A stretch of 64,000 nucleotides of DNA from contig CALXMK010000001.1 in NCBI GenBank assembly GCA_944389455.1, forward strand, positions 1 through 64,000, written 5' to 3'. This DNA is from an uncultured Verrucomicrobiota bacterium (GTDB lineage Bacteria; Verrucomicrobiota; Verrucomicrobiia; Limisphaerales; UBA1412). The position numbers and the translations under genes were made by a program. Shown here piece after piece: positions 9,499 through 18,701 of this stretch. The notes beneath the pieces were generated by a model. The model was not told where the DNA came from, ran no database searches, and saw only the letters and a list, made by a program, of their open reading frames with translations. Each line of letters begins with the position of its first letter. Position 1 is the first letter of the stretch.

Positions 9499-10029
9499 TC
9501 AAAGCAGATGTGGAATGTTTTCGCGGCCCAGAAGCTTTAGTGTACGAACGTATTCTATTTTCCATTTTTTGTCCGTTTTGATCCAATTAATTTGCATCAA
9601 TTGGTAAATATGGCCATCTCCAAATTCATTAATAGAAATACGGACCATGACTTCCATAATTGCATGAGTTTTATCCGGAGATAGCTCGATGACAGGATCT
9701 TCAAATTGAATATTTAAATCCTCTAGATAAGTTCGGGCTAGGGCGATGAGATTCATCAAGATACCACGGTCGGTGATGTTTTCCCCCTGGGGGTGAATGT
9801 TTTTAAGTTCGATAACGACATTGGTACTGAAGTATTCTCGAATCAATTCATTTGTAGCGACTTTGACCAAATCGGATGTTCCCTTAGAAAAGGAAACAGT
9901 TTTAGCTAATTTATTTAATCTTTTGGTAATTTGACGAGTTTCAGATGGAAACATCATATCCCAGCAAAACCAAATAGTAGCCCCTAAAAGGAAAAGAAGG
10001 AAAATAGTGGAAAAATTTTTTTTATTCAT
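9499..10029 (-). CDS. Membrane-anchored protein with probable NTF2/SnoaL-like domain
   Basis: The 176-residue protein has one N-terminal membrane segment (IFLLFLLGATIWFCWDMMF, residues 9-27) and a periplasmic or extracytoplasmic remainder. The C-terminal 110 residues (SPDKTHAIMEVMVRISI, then YQLMQINWIKTDKKWKIEYV) have the alternating strand pattern and terminal W-K-I-x-Y-V of NTF2-like folds. I cannot assign a function. It starts 50 bases after lepB on the same strand, so it may be cotranscribed with the signal peptidase. Confidence 0.65.
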   Translation of the reverse strand: MNKKNFSTIFLLFLLGATIWFCWDMMFPSETRQITKRLNKLAKTVSFSKGTSDLVKVATNELIREYFSTNVVIELKNIHPQGENITDRGILMNLIALARTYLEDLNIQFEDPVIELSPDKTHAIMEVMVRISINEFGDGHIYQLMQINWIKTDKKWKIEYVRTLKLLGRENIPHLL

Positions 10030-10079
10030 TTTGCCTGTTAAATTTCGGGGTAGGTGAGTCTATTTAGGAATAATGATGA

Positions 10080-10595
10080 TTATCGAATAACCTTGCCGAC
10101 GATTCTGCGTAGATAGACTTCTCCCATTTCGTGGTTTTCTATTGGCATTGTTCGGTTATCCCCTATAACAAGATATTCGTTTGGGTTGAGTTTGACTTCT
10201 TTGCGATTCCAAGGCTGACGTTCAATCCCGTTCATCCAAGGTTCATCCAAGGGTTCATCGTTGATATAAACTTGACCAGATTTGATTGATATACGTTCTC
10301 CCGGAAGTCCGATAATACGTTTCATTAAAAGAACTTTTTCTCCGCTTGTTCTAATAGAGATAATATCTCCGCGCTGAGGAGTTCCAAAACGATAAGCTAA
10401 TTTATTAACTAGGTGAATGGAATTATTGGAATAGGTGGGTTCCATGCTGATTCCATCGCAGCGAACAGGAATAAGAACAAATTTGAATATCACAAACACA
10501 ATGATAACCAAAATTGTAGCCCGAATTAGTGTAAGGCGAATGTTGGAGCCAATGAGCAGACGTTGGAAAAGAGAAATCTTTGTCTCGTTACTCAT
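10080..10595 (-). CDS. lepB: Signal peptidase I
   Basis: LepB removes signal peptides from Sec and Tat exported proteins at the outer face of the inner membrane. One N-terminal membrane segment (about residues 25-43) is followed by the catalytic serine S50 in CDGISMEPT and general base K92 in LLMKRIIGLPGE. The GDNR box (VIGDNRTMPIE) is also present. At 171 residues it is a short, single-span form, as in many non-enteric bacteria. A promoter with perfect TTGACA is proposed at 10605-10633. The many exported proteins of this window are its likely substrates. Confidence 0.93.
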   Translation of the reverse strand: MSNETKISLFQRLLIGSNIRLTLIRATILVIIVFVIFKFVLIPVRCDGISMEPTYSNNSIHLVNKLAYRFGTPQRGDIISIRTSGEKVLLMKRIIGLPGERISIKSGQVYINDEPLDEPWMNGIERQPWNRKEVKLNPNEYLVIGDNRTMPIENHEMGEVYLRRIVGKVIR

Positions 10596-10604
10596 AACAA
10601 GATA

Positions 10605-10633
10605 ATTGAATGGGATGTATTTAAATTTGTCAA
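10605..10633 (-). promoter_or_regulatory. Putative promoter of lepB
   Basis: On the minus strand a perfect TTGACA is followed after 17 bases by TTCAAT, ending 10 bases upstream of the lepB ATG. The leader would be only a few bases long. It is divergent from the ymdB-like gene. Confidence 0.5.
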
Positions 10634-10712
10634 GTTGTAAAAAATAACCAAGTGAAATGTTTGACCTTTTTAAGGGGAATAGTTTGAGGTAAAATGTTTT
10701 GTGTCCGAATCA

Positions 10713-11498
10713 ATGAGGATATTATTTATTGGAGATATAGTAGGAAAACCAGGGCGGAATGCTTTGAAGACTTGTTTGCCTCGATTAGTACAAGAGCATG
10801 AAATTGATGTAGTTATAGCAAATGGGGAAAATTCAGCCGGTGGTTCCGGTATCACAGGAGTGATTGCCGATGAACTGTTTAAAAATGGAGTCCATATCAT
10901 TACCTTAGGAGATCATACTTGGGATCAAAAAGAGATTCCTTCTGTTCTTGAGAGAGAAAAACGATTACTGCGTCCTGCTAATTATGAAGAGGATGTTCCC
11001 GGGAGAGGGAGCGGTGTTTTTCAAATCAACGGCTTTTGTCCCCCTATTGCTGTATTAAATCTTCAGGGAAGAACTTTTATGAAAGAGGTAGCTAATCCGT
11101 TTCGGGTAGCACTTAGAGAGGTTGAGAAGTTAAGAAAGGAGACGTCTGTTATTTTTGTCGATTTCCACGCTGAGGCAACGAGTGAGAAAATTGCTCTGGG
11201 AAGATTGTTGGATGGAAAAGTTTCAGCGGTGATTGGGACTCATACACATGTTCAGACAGCAGATGAGGAAATTTTCCCTGGTGGGACTGCTTTTATGTGT
11301 GATGCAGGGTTTACTGGTGGGCATGAGAGTGTAATCGGACGGGAAATTGAGCCTGTTTTAAAAAGATTTATGACTGGATTACCTCAGCGATTTGAGGTCG
11401 CCTGCCATGATATACGGCTTAAGGGCTGTTTAGTAGTAGTCGATAATGAGACTGGCAGAGCAATTGATATTAAAAGAATTTCAGAGTATGTTCGATGA
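10713..11498 (+). CDS. YmdB-family metallophosphoesterase
   Basis: This is a TIGR00282/YmdB-type di-metal phosphodiesterase; characterised relatives hydrolyse 2',3'-cAMP or other cyclic nucleotides. Metal-binding motifs are FIGDIVGKPGR at the N-terminus, NGENSAGGSGIT, GDHTWD, VDFHAEATSEK and IGTHTHVQTAD. About 261 residues from the ATG at 10713, which gives MRILFIGD, the usual start; a GTG at 10701 would add four residues. It is first in a plus-strand run and overlaps the proposed xseA start by 11 bases. Confidence 0.9.
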   Translation: MRILFIGDIVGKPGRNALKTCLPRLVQEHEIDVVIANGENSAGGSGITGVIADELFKNGVHIITLGDHTWDQKEIPSVLEREKRLLRPANYEEDVPGRGSGVFQINGFCPPIAVLNLQGRTFMKEVANPFRVALREVEKLRKETSVIFVDFHAEATSEKIALGRLLDGKVSAVIGTHTHVQTADEEIFPGGTAFMCDAGFTGGHESVIGREIEPVLKRFMTGLPQRFEVACHDIRLKGCLVVVDNETGRAIDIKRISEYVR

Positions 11499-13071
11499 AG
11501 AGTTAAATTGGGCTGAAGATAATAAGTCTCTTATCCCTTTAGAGCAGAAAGGTGATCGTAAGGTTTATTCTGTCAGCGAGTTGACTTTTACGATCAAGGG
11601 TGTATTAGAGAGCCGTTTTGATTCTATTTGGGTTACAGGAGAGATTTCTGGTTTAAGAATTCAGAGTTCCGGACATTATTATTTTACTCTTAAGGATGAA
11701 GGGGCCCAGATTCAATGTGTTCTATTTAAAGGGGTCAGAGGAGTAAAGCGAAATAAAATTGCGGATGGAAGAAAGGTAACTTTGCAGGGCGATTTAGGGC
11801 TTTATGCTCAAAGGGGCCACTACCAATTGATTGTTCGGGAAGTGCAGGAAGATGGGGTAGGAAAATTAGCGGTAGAGTTTGAAAAACTTAAACAAAGATT
11901 AAATGCTGAAGGTCTTTTTGATGAGAAACGCAAGAAACTCCTACCTATTTGTCCTAGGAAGATAGGAATAGTGACTTCCCCTACAGGAGCTGCTCTTCAG
12001 GATATTTTGAGAGTTTTATCTCGTGGTGATTTTGATCAAGGTCGTTTGGTTGTAGATGTTATTCTGGCTCCTTCTAAAGTTCAGGGAGAAGGGGCCGCTG
12101 AGGATATTGTCAAAGGGATAGAAAGATTGAATCGTTATCATCTTCTTTTAGAAAAAGAGTCCGGGAAAGGGTTAGATTTGATATTGGTTACTCGCGGAGG
12201 AGGTAGTGCCGAAGATCTTTGGTGCTTTAATGAGGAGATTGTAGCCAGAGCCATTGCTGCATCAGAGTTGCCGGTGATTTCTGCCGTAGGACACGAGATA
12301 GATTTCAGTATCAGCGATTTTGTGGCAGATTTCAGATCACCTACACCAACTGCTGCTGCAGAGTTAATTGTTCGGAGTGTTTTGGATGTACATAAAGAAT
12401 TGTTAGATTCTCTGAGAAAGATGTCTACTCATATTAGTTGGCAAATAAGGAATGCGGTTGATGAACTAAGATCTCTAGTGAGGCATTTGAGGTTGTTATC
12501 CCCACAGCGCAGGGTTGAAGATGCTCGAATACGTTTGGATGATTTACAGATTGTAATGCAGAGACTTCTCAAGGATGGAATAGAAATGCGTTCTTTGGAA
12601 TTAAGATACATAAAAGATCGTTTTTGTGTGCTTCGTCCACAGAACAACTGTGAAAGAGGCTGGGAGGAAGTGGAAAAACTTAAGCAGGGGCTTTCAAATA
12701 GATGGACAGAGTATTTGAAAGCGAATCACCAGCGACTGGATATGCTGAGAAATACTTTACTTTTACTAGATCCGGAGGCCAATCTCAGAAGAGGTTATTC
12801 TATTACTAGAGATGCAACTTCTGGAGCTGTTATTCGAAATGCTGCTCAGGTTATTTCAGGTCAGAAGTTAGTAACAAGAGTAGCTGAAGGTGAAATTTAC
12901 TCTGGGGTAATAGAATTTTCTGAGGAGGAAGGCCAAACCTTAGTTGTAAATGAAGATGCTCTTTTAGAGAAGAAAGCTAAATCTCATTTGTTAAAAAAAT
13001 CTGTTCAAGTCAGAAGAAAGAACAGCTCCAAAAGACAATCTGACGAACAACAATTACATTTAAATCTTTGA
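11488..13071 (+). CDS. xseA: Exodeoxyribonuclease VII large subunit
   Basis: XseA with XseB forms exonuclease VII, which degrades single-stranded DNA from both ends. The N-terminal OB domain (VSELTFTIKGVLES, then GHYYFTLKD) is followed by the catalytic domain with VTSPTGAALQDI, LVTRGGGSAEDLWCFNEE and SAVGHEIDFSISDFVADFRSPTPTAAAEL, all diagnostic, and a long coiled-coil C-terminus. I chose the ATG at 11488, overlapping the upstream stop by 11 bases; an in-frame start at 11446 would add 14 residues deep inside the upstream gene. About 527 residues, longer than the E. coli protein, with a basic, Gln-rich tail. The small subunit is unlinked at 55558-55818. Confidence 0.95.
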   Translation: MFDEELNWAEDNKSLIPLEQKGDRKVYSVSELTFTIKGVLESRFDSIWVTGEISGLRIQSSGHYYFTLKDEGAQIQCVLFKGVRGVKRNKIADGRKVTLQGDLGLYAQRGHYQLIVREVQEDGVGKLAVEFEKLKQRLNAEGLFDEKRKKLLPICPRKIGIVTSPTGAALQDILRVLSRGDFDQGRLVVDVILAPSKVQGEGAAEDIVKGIERLNRYHLLLEKESGKGLDLILVTRGGGSAEDLWCFNEEIVARAIAASELPVISAVGHEIDFSISDFVADFRSPTPTAAAELIVRSVLDVHKELLDSLRKMSTHISWQIRNAVDELRSLVRHLRLLSPQRRVEDARIRLDDLQIVMQRLLKDGIEMRSLELRYIKDRFCVLRPQNNCERGWEEVEKLKQGLSNRWTEYLKANHQRLDMLRNTLLLLDPEANLRRGYSITRDATSGAVIRNAAQVISGQKLVTRVAEGEIYSGVIEFSEEEGQTLVVNEDALLEKKAKSHLLKKSVQVRRKNSSKRQSDEQQLHLNL

Positions 13072-13157
13072 GCGCATAGATTTGGGAATAACTGAAAAGG
13101 TTGGAACAACAGGTTCTCTCTTGCTAATATTGAAAAGCGGGTTCGCAAAGCTGATTT

Positions 13158-13895
13158 ATGGCTGAGTACAAGATCCAGATTCCTGTTTTTGAGGGACCTC
13201 TTGATTTACTTCTTTATCTTATTAAGAAAGAGGAGGTGGATATTTATCAGGTTAATCTTGCTCACATTGCTGCCGAGTTTATTGAGCATCTGGAGCAGAT
13301 GCGAAAAATGGATTTAGATGTAGCAGGAGAGTTTGTAGTTATGGCGGCGACATTGATTTGGATTAAGAGTAAAGAACTGTTGCCGGTGGAACAGCGCCCC
13401 CAGATTTTGTTGGAGGATCAAGATGAGGTGGATCCTCGCTGGGAATTGATTCGTAAATTGGTTGAGTATAAAAAATTCAAAGAGGCTGCGGGAGAATTGC
13501 AAATCCAAGAAGCGGTGCAAGAGGATGTGTTCGAACATCAATTCCCTAAACAGATTTTTCCCCAGCTAGAAGAAGATCAAGCATTAAGAGTTTCGTTGGT
13601 TGATCTTTTAAAGGCTGTTAATGGAGTTTTAGAGAAAATTAGGCAAAAAGGAGCGGAACATGAAATCGTTACCGAACGGTGGACTGTACATGAAAAAATC
13701 GTTTCTATTCAGAAACTTCTCCAAGAGAAGAAGAAAATTTGTTTTACAGAGTTAATTCATTCAGAATCAACGAGGTTTGAAGTCGTGGTAATTTTTTTGG
13801 CGATTTTGGAGTTAACACGACTGAGATTAATTCGTATTGAGCAGAAAGTACGTTTTGGTGAAATTGATATTGTAGATGCTGTCGAAGCGGTTTAA
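13158..13895 (+). CDS. scpA: Segregation and condensation protein A
   Basis: ScpA is the kleisin subunit that bridges SMC heads in chromosome condensation. The N-terminal signature FEGPLDLLLYLIKKEEVDIYQV starts near residue 11; the AATLIWIKSKELLP helix and a C-terminal winged-helix region (VVIFLAILELTRLRLIRIEQ) follow. At 245 residues it is normal. scpB starts 11 bases after its stop, the conserved scpAB arrangement. Confidence 0.95.
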   Translation: MAEYKIQIPVFEGPLDLLLYLIKKEEVDIYQVNLAHIAAEFIEHLEQMRKMDLDVAGEFVVMAATLIWIKSKELLPVEQRPQILLEDQDEVDPRWELIRKLVEYKKFKEAAGELQIQEAVQEDVFEHQFPKQIFPQLEEDQALRVSLVDLLKAVNGVLEKIRQKGAEHEIVTERWTVHEKIVSIQKLLQEKKKICFTELIHSESTRFEVVVIFLAILELTRLRLIRIEQKVRFGEIDIVDAVEAV

Positions 13896-13906
13896 GAGCG
13901 TAGAAG

Positions 13907-14596
13907 ATGGAACTTAAACTAATCATAGAATCGTTACTTTTTGCGTCTTCTAAACCTCTAACAGTCGCTGAGATAAAAAAGATTTTTTCAGGAGTGGTAG
14001 ATAAAAGCGAGGATCTGCAGGTAAAAATTTATAAAAAGATATCTCAAAGAGAGATTGAGGAAGCTCTTGAAAATTTGCGCTTAGATATTGAAGAGTTAGG
14101 TCGCCCTTGGTCTTTAAGTTGTATTGGGGGAGCTTGGCAATTTGTAACACGTCCGGAATATGCTATTTGGGTGAGATTTATCATGGGGGAGAAACCTCGG
14201 CCGCCTCGTTTGACTCAAGCGACTATAGAAACATTGGCCATTATTGCTTATCGTCAGCCGATAACACGTGCGGAGATAGAGGAAATTCGAGGTGTTTCTG
14301 TGGATGGAGTTATAGGGACTTTATTAGAACGTAAGTTGATTCAGCAATTAGGCAAGGCGGATTTACCAGGGAAACCAACTCTTTATGGAACAACTTTGGA
14401 GTTTTTACAATATTTTGGGTTAAGTTCTCTTGATGCTTTGCCGGATGCGGATCAATTGCGTCGCCGACGCTCAGGGGCTTTGCAAATAAATCTAGATAAT
14501 GAAAATCAAAAAAGTGAGAAAACTGAAATTATGGAAAAAGAAGTTTCTCCGGAAGGTTTAGCAGAAGATTTAGAACATAAAGAAGTAGATGAATAA
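13907..14596 (+). CDS. scpB: Segregation and condensation protein B
   Basis: ScpB is the winged-helix partner of ScpA in the SMC condensin complex. The start LIIESLLFASSKPLTVAEI and the core QATIETLAIIAYRQPITRAEIEEIRGVSVDGVIGTLLER are unmistakable (residues about 3-22 and 104-142). GKPTLYGTTLEFLQYFGL closes the second winged helix. The acidic tail after about residue 195 is probably disordered. Its last 8 bases overlap the start of pheA. Confidence 0.95.
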   Translation: MELKLIIESLLFASSKPLTVAEIKKIFSGVVDKSEDLQVKIYKKISQREIEEALENLRLDIEELGRPWSLSCIGGAWQFVTRPEYAIWVRFIMGEKPRPPRLTQATIETLAIIAYRQPITRAEIEEIRGVSVDGVIGTLLERKLIQQLGKADLPGKPTLYGTTLEFLQYFGLSSLDALPDADQLRRRRSGALQINLDNENQKSEKTEIMEKEVSPEGLAEDLEHKEVDE

Positions 14597-15686
14597 TAAT
14601 CAGGAAAATCAAACGGAACAGGAACTTTCATTGCATCGCAGTGAAATTAATCGTTTAGATAGAGAAATTGTACAGCTGCTCAATGAGAGAATTGCTCATG
14701 CACTAAGTATTGGTGAAATTAAACTTAAGCATGGACAGGAAATTTATGCTCCTCATCGAGAAAAAGATGTGTTTGATAGAGTGAAACAATACAATACGGG
14801 ACCTGTTAAAAATGATTCTTTATGTGCGATTTATCGTGAAGTAATGTCGGCTGCGCTTTCACTACAGAAAACATTGACTGTTGCTTATCTTGGTCCGGAG
14901 GCGACCTTTACTCATCAGGCTGCTTTGAAGCGCTTTGGTTCCAGTTTAACTTATCTTCCACAGCGGACAGTGGCAGATATTTTTACTGAAGTTGCCAAAG
15001 GAAAGGCAGATTATGGAGTTGCTCCAGTTGAGAATTCTACTGAGGGAGTAGTGAATAATACCTTGGATATGCTGGTAGATACAAATCTTAAGATTGTAGC
15101 TCAAATTTTGATGGGAATAAGGCAGTGTCTGGTGGGATGTGGTAAAAGAGAAGAGATTGAACGTATTTATTCTCATCCTCAGGCTTTAGCTCAATGTCGA
15201 TTTTGGCTTCAGAGAAGTTTCCCTCATGTAGAGATTACAGAAACATCTTCTACAACTCGTGCTGCCAAACTTTGTATTGGAAATCCAAAGTGTGCAGCAT
15301 TAGCGGGAGCTTTAGCTGCGGAAACTTATGATTTGGATATTTTAGAGGATAATGTGCAAGATAGCCAGGCTAATTTCACGCGTTTTTTAGTATTAGGACG
15401 TCAATGTCCACCTCGTACCGGTAAAGATCGAAGCAGCCTTATGATTAATGTCCCAGATAAAGTAGGTGCACTTTTTGAGGCTTTGGAGCCGTTTACACGG
15501 TATAAAATCAATATGACCCGTATTGAATCCAGACCTAATAAGAGAAAAGCCTGGGAATACTATTTCTTTTTGGATATACAAGGACATACTGATGATCCTG
15601 AAGTCCAACAGGCTTTAGATGATCTTCGGAATAGAGGTGCTTATGTTAAGATTCTGGGATCTTATCCTGATTCAGAATGGGTATAA
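14589..15686 (+). CDS. pheA: Bifunctional chorismate mutase/prephenate dehydratase
   Basis: PheA converts chorismate to prephenate and then phenylpyruvate for phenylalanine synthesis. Residues about 10-95 are an AroQ chorismate mutase (RSEINRLDREIVQLLNERI). Residues about 98-275 are prephenate dehydratase (AYLGPEATFTHQAALK, GVAPVENSTEGVVNNTLD, and the catalytic TRF in QANFTRFLVLG). Residues about 283-360 are the regulatory ACT domain with GALFEALEPF and the ESRPNK motif that binds phenylalanine. At 365 residues it is full length. It overlaps scpB by 8 bases, suggesting translational coupling. Confidence 0.96.
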   Translation: MNNNQENQTEQELSLHRSEINRLDREIVQLLNERIAHALSIGEIKLKHGQEIYAPHREKDVFDRVKQYNTGPVKNDSLCAIYREVMSAALSLQKTLTVAYLGPEATFTHQAALKRFGSSLTYLPQRTVADIFTEVAKGKADYGVAPVENSTEGVVNNTLDMLVDTNLKIVAQILMGIRQCLVGCGKREEIERIYSHPQALAQCRFWLQRSFPHVEITETSSTTRAAKLCIGNPKCAALAGALAAETYDLDILEDNVQDSQANFTRFLVLGRQCPPRTGKDRSSLMINVPDKVGALFEALEPFTRYKINMTRIESRPNKRKAWEYYFFLDIQGHTDDPEVQQALDDLRNRGAYVKILGSYPDSEWV

Positions 15687-15697
15687 TCTTAAAATAT

Positions 15698-15781
15698 TTG
15701 CCCGATGAAAAAATGTAATTAATCATTTTTAGAATTAAAAGGATATTATGGCTTTTTTGAGACCAAAGGATATCGGGGCAA
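15698..15781. terminator. Candidate structure between convergent pheA and hydE
   Basis: TTGCCCGAT at 15698-15706 can pair with ATCGGGGCAA at 15772-15781 (one bulge), enclosing an AAAAATG/CATTTTT hairpin. It fills the gap between the convergent pheA and hydE stops. There is no clean T-run, so terminator function is uncertain. Confidence 0.3.
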
Positions 15782-15795
15782 TGGATAAAAACTAA

Positions 15796-16887
15796 CTAAT
15801 TTTTAAGAATAGATTGATGAGCTAACTTGCGTTCTTGGAAGCGAAGAGAATCACCCCATTTATCGAGAGAGAGCTTTCGCCCAATAGAAAGAACTTGTTT
15901 TTCCAATTCATGAAGGCTTTGTTCGCTATTTTCATCCGAACAGGGTTTACCTTCATAAAGAAGATAGTTAGCACGAATACTTGACGGTGTAGTTTGAGGC
16001 ATTAGGACATTAGCCCCAAAGCGTAATCCTTGAATTCGCCCTCCTGGGGCGATGGTTTGGAGAGCTGTAGTTGACGCAATATTGGTTTTAGGGCAGCAGA
16101 GTCTAGCTGCGGCAATCATTGCTAAAGAGAGATGATAGATACTCTCTTGGCGTGCACGAGTTTCATTTGACCAACAATTCATGGGGGTATCGGGATGTGG
16201 TAAGTAAGGTCCCATCCCAATCATGTCGATATCGATATCTTGAAAAAATTGAATATCTGCAGCTAAATCTTCCAGGGTCTGACTTGGAAGCCCAATCATT
16301 ACTCCTGTTCCTACTTGGTAACCGATGGCTTTGAGGTTTTTCAAAGCACGTAATCGGGAGGTATAAGTCTGTTCCGGGGGATGAATGAGTGTGAAAAGCT
16401 TAGGGGAACTGGTTTCAATGCGGAGGAGATAACGGTGAGCCCCAGCCTCAAAGAAACGCTGATAGGTTTCTTGTGTTTGTTCTCCTACAGAAAGAGTGAT
16501 TCCGAGCCCTTTTGGAAGATATTTAGTTTGGGTTTCTTTTTTTATTTCTCGAATGATTTGCTCTGTAAGCTTAATAAATGCTGGATCTTTGCGTTCTCCG
16601 GATTGAAGGACTAATGAGGTAAAACCTTGTTTGGCGGCAGATACTGCTAGATGAATGATTTCTTTACTTTTCATAAGGTAACGCTGTGGAAATGGATTGC
16701 TTTTACGAATGCCGCAGTAATAGCAATTGCAGCCGCAAATATTGGAAAATTCAATCAGAGCGCGAAGATATATAGCAGGCCCAACGTTTTGGATTGTAAT
16801 AGCTTCTGCTCGAGATTGAATTTCATTTAGTAATTCAGGATTGTCGGCAGATCGGAGAATTGTCTTTATTTCTTTCAGAGAAAGCAT
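15796..16887 (-). CDS. hydE: [FeFe] hydrogenase H-cluster radical SAM maturase HydE
   Basis: HydE is a radical SAM enzyme that, with HydG and HydF, assembles the 2Fe subcluster of [FeFe]-hydrogenase, building the dithiomethylamine bridge. The radical SAM cysteines fit CX3CX2C at C51, C55 and C58 (SNICGCNCYYCGIR), followed by SLVLQSGER and GLGITLSVGEQ. MIGLPSQTLEDLAADI and MGPYLPHPDTP match HydE rather than biotin synthase. The length (363) is typical. It starts 15 bases after hydF on the same strand. HydG and the hydrogenase itself are not in this window. Confidence 0.92.
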   Translation of the reverse strand: MLSLKEIKTILRSADNPELLNEIQSRAEAITIQNVGPAIYLRALIEFSNICGCNCYYCGIRKSNPFPQRYLMKSKEIIHLAVSAAKQGFTSLVLQSGERKDPAFIKLTEQIIREIKKETQTKYLPKGLGITLSVGEQTQETYQRFFEAGAHRYLLRIETSSPKLFTLIHPPEQTYTSRLRALKNLKAIGYQVGTGVMIGLPSQTLEDLAADIQFFQDIDIDMIGMGPYLPHPDTPMNCWSNETRARQESIYHLSLAMIAAARLCCPKTNIASTTALQTIAPGGRIQGLRFGANVLMPQTTPSSIRANYLLYEGKPCSDENSEQSLHELEKQVLSIGRKLSLDKWGDSLRFQERKLAHQSILKN

Positions 16888-16902
16888 GGTTGATAAGGAG
16901 TA

Positions 16903-18135
16903 CTAAGCAGAATGTTGTCCGAAACAGATTTTGTGAGCTTCAGGGAAAGGTCGCAGAGCCCTTTCCAGAATGCCCAAGGAAAAACTGATTGCTAAGCCGT
17001 AGTTCGTAATAGGAATGCCGGCTTTTGTACATTGATAAATGCGATTGAGCATAGCTCTTCGATTCCAAACACAGGCTCCACAATGAATAACAGCTTTGAA
17101 TGAAGAAAGATTTTGGGGTAGATTACAACCATGACTCCAATGAAATTCTAGTGTTCCTCCAACTCTCTGTTGGAGTATTTTGGGGATTTTAACTGTTCCA
17201 ATATCTTCATGAGAAGGATGATGAGTGCAAGCTTCAGCGATGAGAACACGATCTCCAGGTTGAAGCTTGGCTAAGGCTATCGCACCGTGTGCCATTTGAA
17301 CTAAATCTCCCTGTAGACGCGCAAAAAGAATTGAGAAACTGGTGAGAGGAATGTCTTGTGGGGTTAGGGCATTGACTATTTTAAAAGCTTGGGAATCGGT
17401 AATAATGAGACCCGGTTTCTCATTGTCATTGAAGAGTCTTAGTGTGCGAGAGAGTTCTGTTTCTCGACAAACTAAAGCTGTTAGTCCTGCATCAAGAATA
17501 TCTCGTAAGGTTTGAACTTGAGGTAGAATCAATCGGCCTTTAGGCGCGGCAGAATCGATAGGAACAACCAAAATAGTGATTTTCCCAGGAGGAATTAAGT
17601 CGGCTACTAGAGAAGGATGTTCAAAAAGACTTTCAGGCAGAATCTCAAAGAGTTTTTGAGGAAGATTGGAGATGCCTTCTCCGGTTTTGGCAGAGATCGT
17701 TAATATATATGGATGGCCGATTTGTGTTAAAAGTGATTCTGAGGGATAAGCCAAATCTGATTTATTAAAAATAATAAGAGTGGGAATTTTTCGTTCTTTT
17801 AAAGAACTGAGCAGATTGGTTTCGTATGATGTCCATTCTTCAGGAAGGCAAAGGAGAATTGCTGCGTCTATTTTATTTAAAGTGCGAAGGGTTGATGAAA
17901 CTCTCTGAGGTCCCAGAGGATCATGATCATCTAAACCAGCAGTGTCAATTAGAAGAACCGGTCCTAAAGGAAGCAGTTCCATCGCTTTTTCTACCGGATC
18001 AGTTGTTGTTCCTGGAATACAAGATACAATAGAGGTCTCCTGCCGGGTCAGGGCATTGAGAAGACTGGATTTACCTACATTGCGGCGACCAAATATGCCG
18101 ATGTGAAGGCGATATGATTTGGGAGTGCTTTGCAT
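16903..18135 (-). CDS. hydF: [FeFe] hydrogenase maturation GTPase HydF
   Basis: HydF is the scaffold GTPase that carries the 2Fe precursor and delivers it to apo-hydrogenase. The N-terminal G domain has Walker A GRRNVGKSSLL (residues 16-26), DTAGLDD and FNKSDLA. Residues about 175-290 are the dimerisation region. The C-terminal domain has the iron-sulfur motif CxH...HCxxC in EACTHHPSH and IHCGACVWNRR. The length (410) matches the family. With hydE it forms a two-gene unit; a BamE-like lipoprotein gene lies 78 bases upstream on the same strand. Confidence 0.93.
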   Translation of the reverse strand: MQSTPKSYRLHIGIFGRRNVGKSSLLNALTRQETSIVSCIPGTTTDPVEKAMELLPLGPVLLIDTAGLDDHDPLGPQRVSSTLRTLNKIDAAILLCLPEEWTSYETNLLSSLKERKIPTLIIFNKSDLAYPSESLLTQIGHPYILTISAKTGEGISNLPQKLFEILPESLFEHPSLVADLIPPGKITILVVPIDSAAPKGRLILPQVQTLRDILDAGLTALVCRETELSRTLRLFNDNEKPGLIITDSQAFKIVNALTPQDIPLTSFSILFARLQGDLVQMAHGAIALAKLQPGDRVLIAEACTHHPSHEDIGTVKIPKILQQRVGGTLEFHWSHGCNLPQNLSSFKAVIHCGACVWNRRAMLNRIYQCTKAGIPITNYGLAISFSLGILERALRPFPEAHKICFGQHSA

Positions 18136-18213
18136 GCTGATAAAGAAAAAAAGAGAGAAAGTAAATAGGAAAAGAAGAATGTGATGCTTTAATAATAAAT
18201 TGATTTCTTTAGA

Positions 18214-18645
18214 TTAAGGTCTTGGATGAGTGCTCCATTCAATGAGTATGTCATCTTTGAATTTAAGTTTTCCTCTCAGGAAACGTTCAGATGTATAATC
18301 GGTTTCCATGTAGGGATAGATTTCTTCATGGTCATCCACCCATGTAGAACGATAGCTCCAGTATTGATGAGGCTGCATGTAAGTACTGTAGTAGTACCAT
18401 ATCTCAGTTGAGCCTTCTTGGTTTTCGCTGTAAGTGATATCATCTGGTTTTCCCCAGGCAATATAAACTGCATCACGGTTCATTCCTACTTTGATTTTGC
18501 CTTGGTCTACATAAGATCGCATTTCAGAAGATAGTGCTGTATATGCGTCCAGTCGTTCAACTCGTCGTTTTTCAATATGATTTGTGGCGCAGCCACAAAA
18601 GACGACGCCACAAATACTCAGAACTGAAAGGGTTCTGAAATTCAT
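18214..18645 (-). CDS. Small lipoprotein with SmpA/BamE-like domain
   Basis: A 143-residue predicted lipoprotein: the signal peptide ends in VVFCGC with C19 as the likely lipidated cysteine, a slightly imperfect lipobox. QGKIKVGMNRDAVYIAWGKPDDI (residues about 48-70) is the helix-helix core of SmpA/OmlA/BamE-like domains, followed by a tyrosine-rich WYYYSTYMQPHQYWSYRS and a strand-rich end. BamE helps outer-membrane beta-barrel assembly, but many lipoproteins of other function share this fold, so the role is open. A promoter is proposed at 18674-18701. Confidence 0.7.
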   Translation of the reverse strand: MNFRTLSVLSICGVVFCGCATNHIEKRRVERLDAYTALSSEMRSYVDQGKIKVGMNRDAVYIAWGKPDDITYSENQEGSTEIWYYYSTYMQPHQYWSYRSTWVDDHEEIYPYMETDYTSERFLRGKLKFKDDILIEWSTHPRP

Positions 18646-18673
18646 TTACTTTAGTTAGATAATAAATATTAGT

Positions 18674-18701
18674 ATTATAACTAATCTTTATCTACAGTGA
18701 A
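18674..18701 (-). promoter_or_regulatory. Putative promoter of the BamE-like lipoprotein gene
   Basis: On the minus strand TTCACT, a 16-base spacer and a perfect TATAAT. The -35 lies inside the 3' end of galM, so the lipoprotein can be transcribed separately from it. Confidence 0.4.

Noticed and set aside
9142..9540. 132-codon plus-strand reading frame
   Set aside because: It lies antisense across the cobalamin riboswitch and its promoter; composition and context do not suggest a protein.
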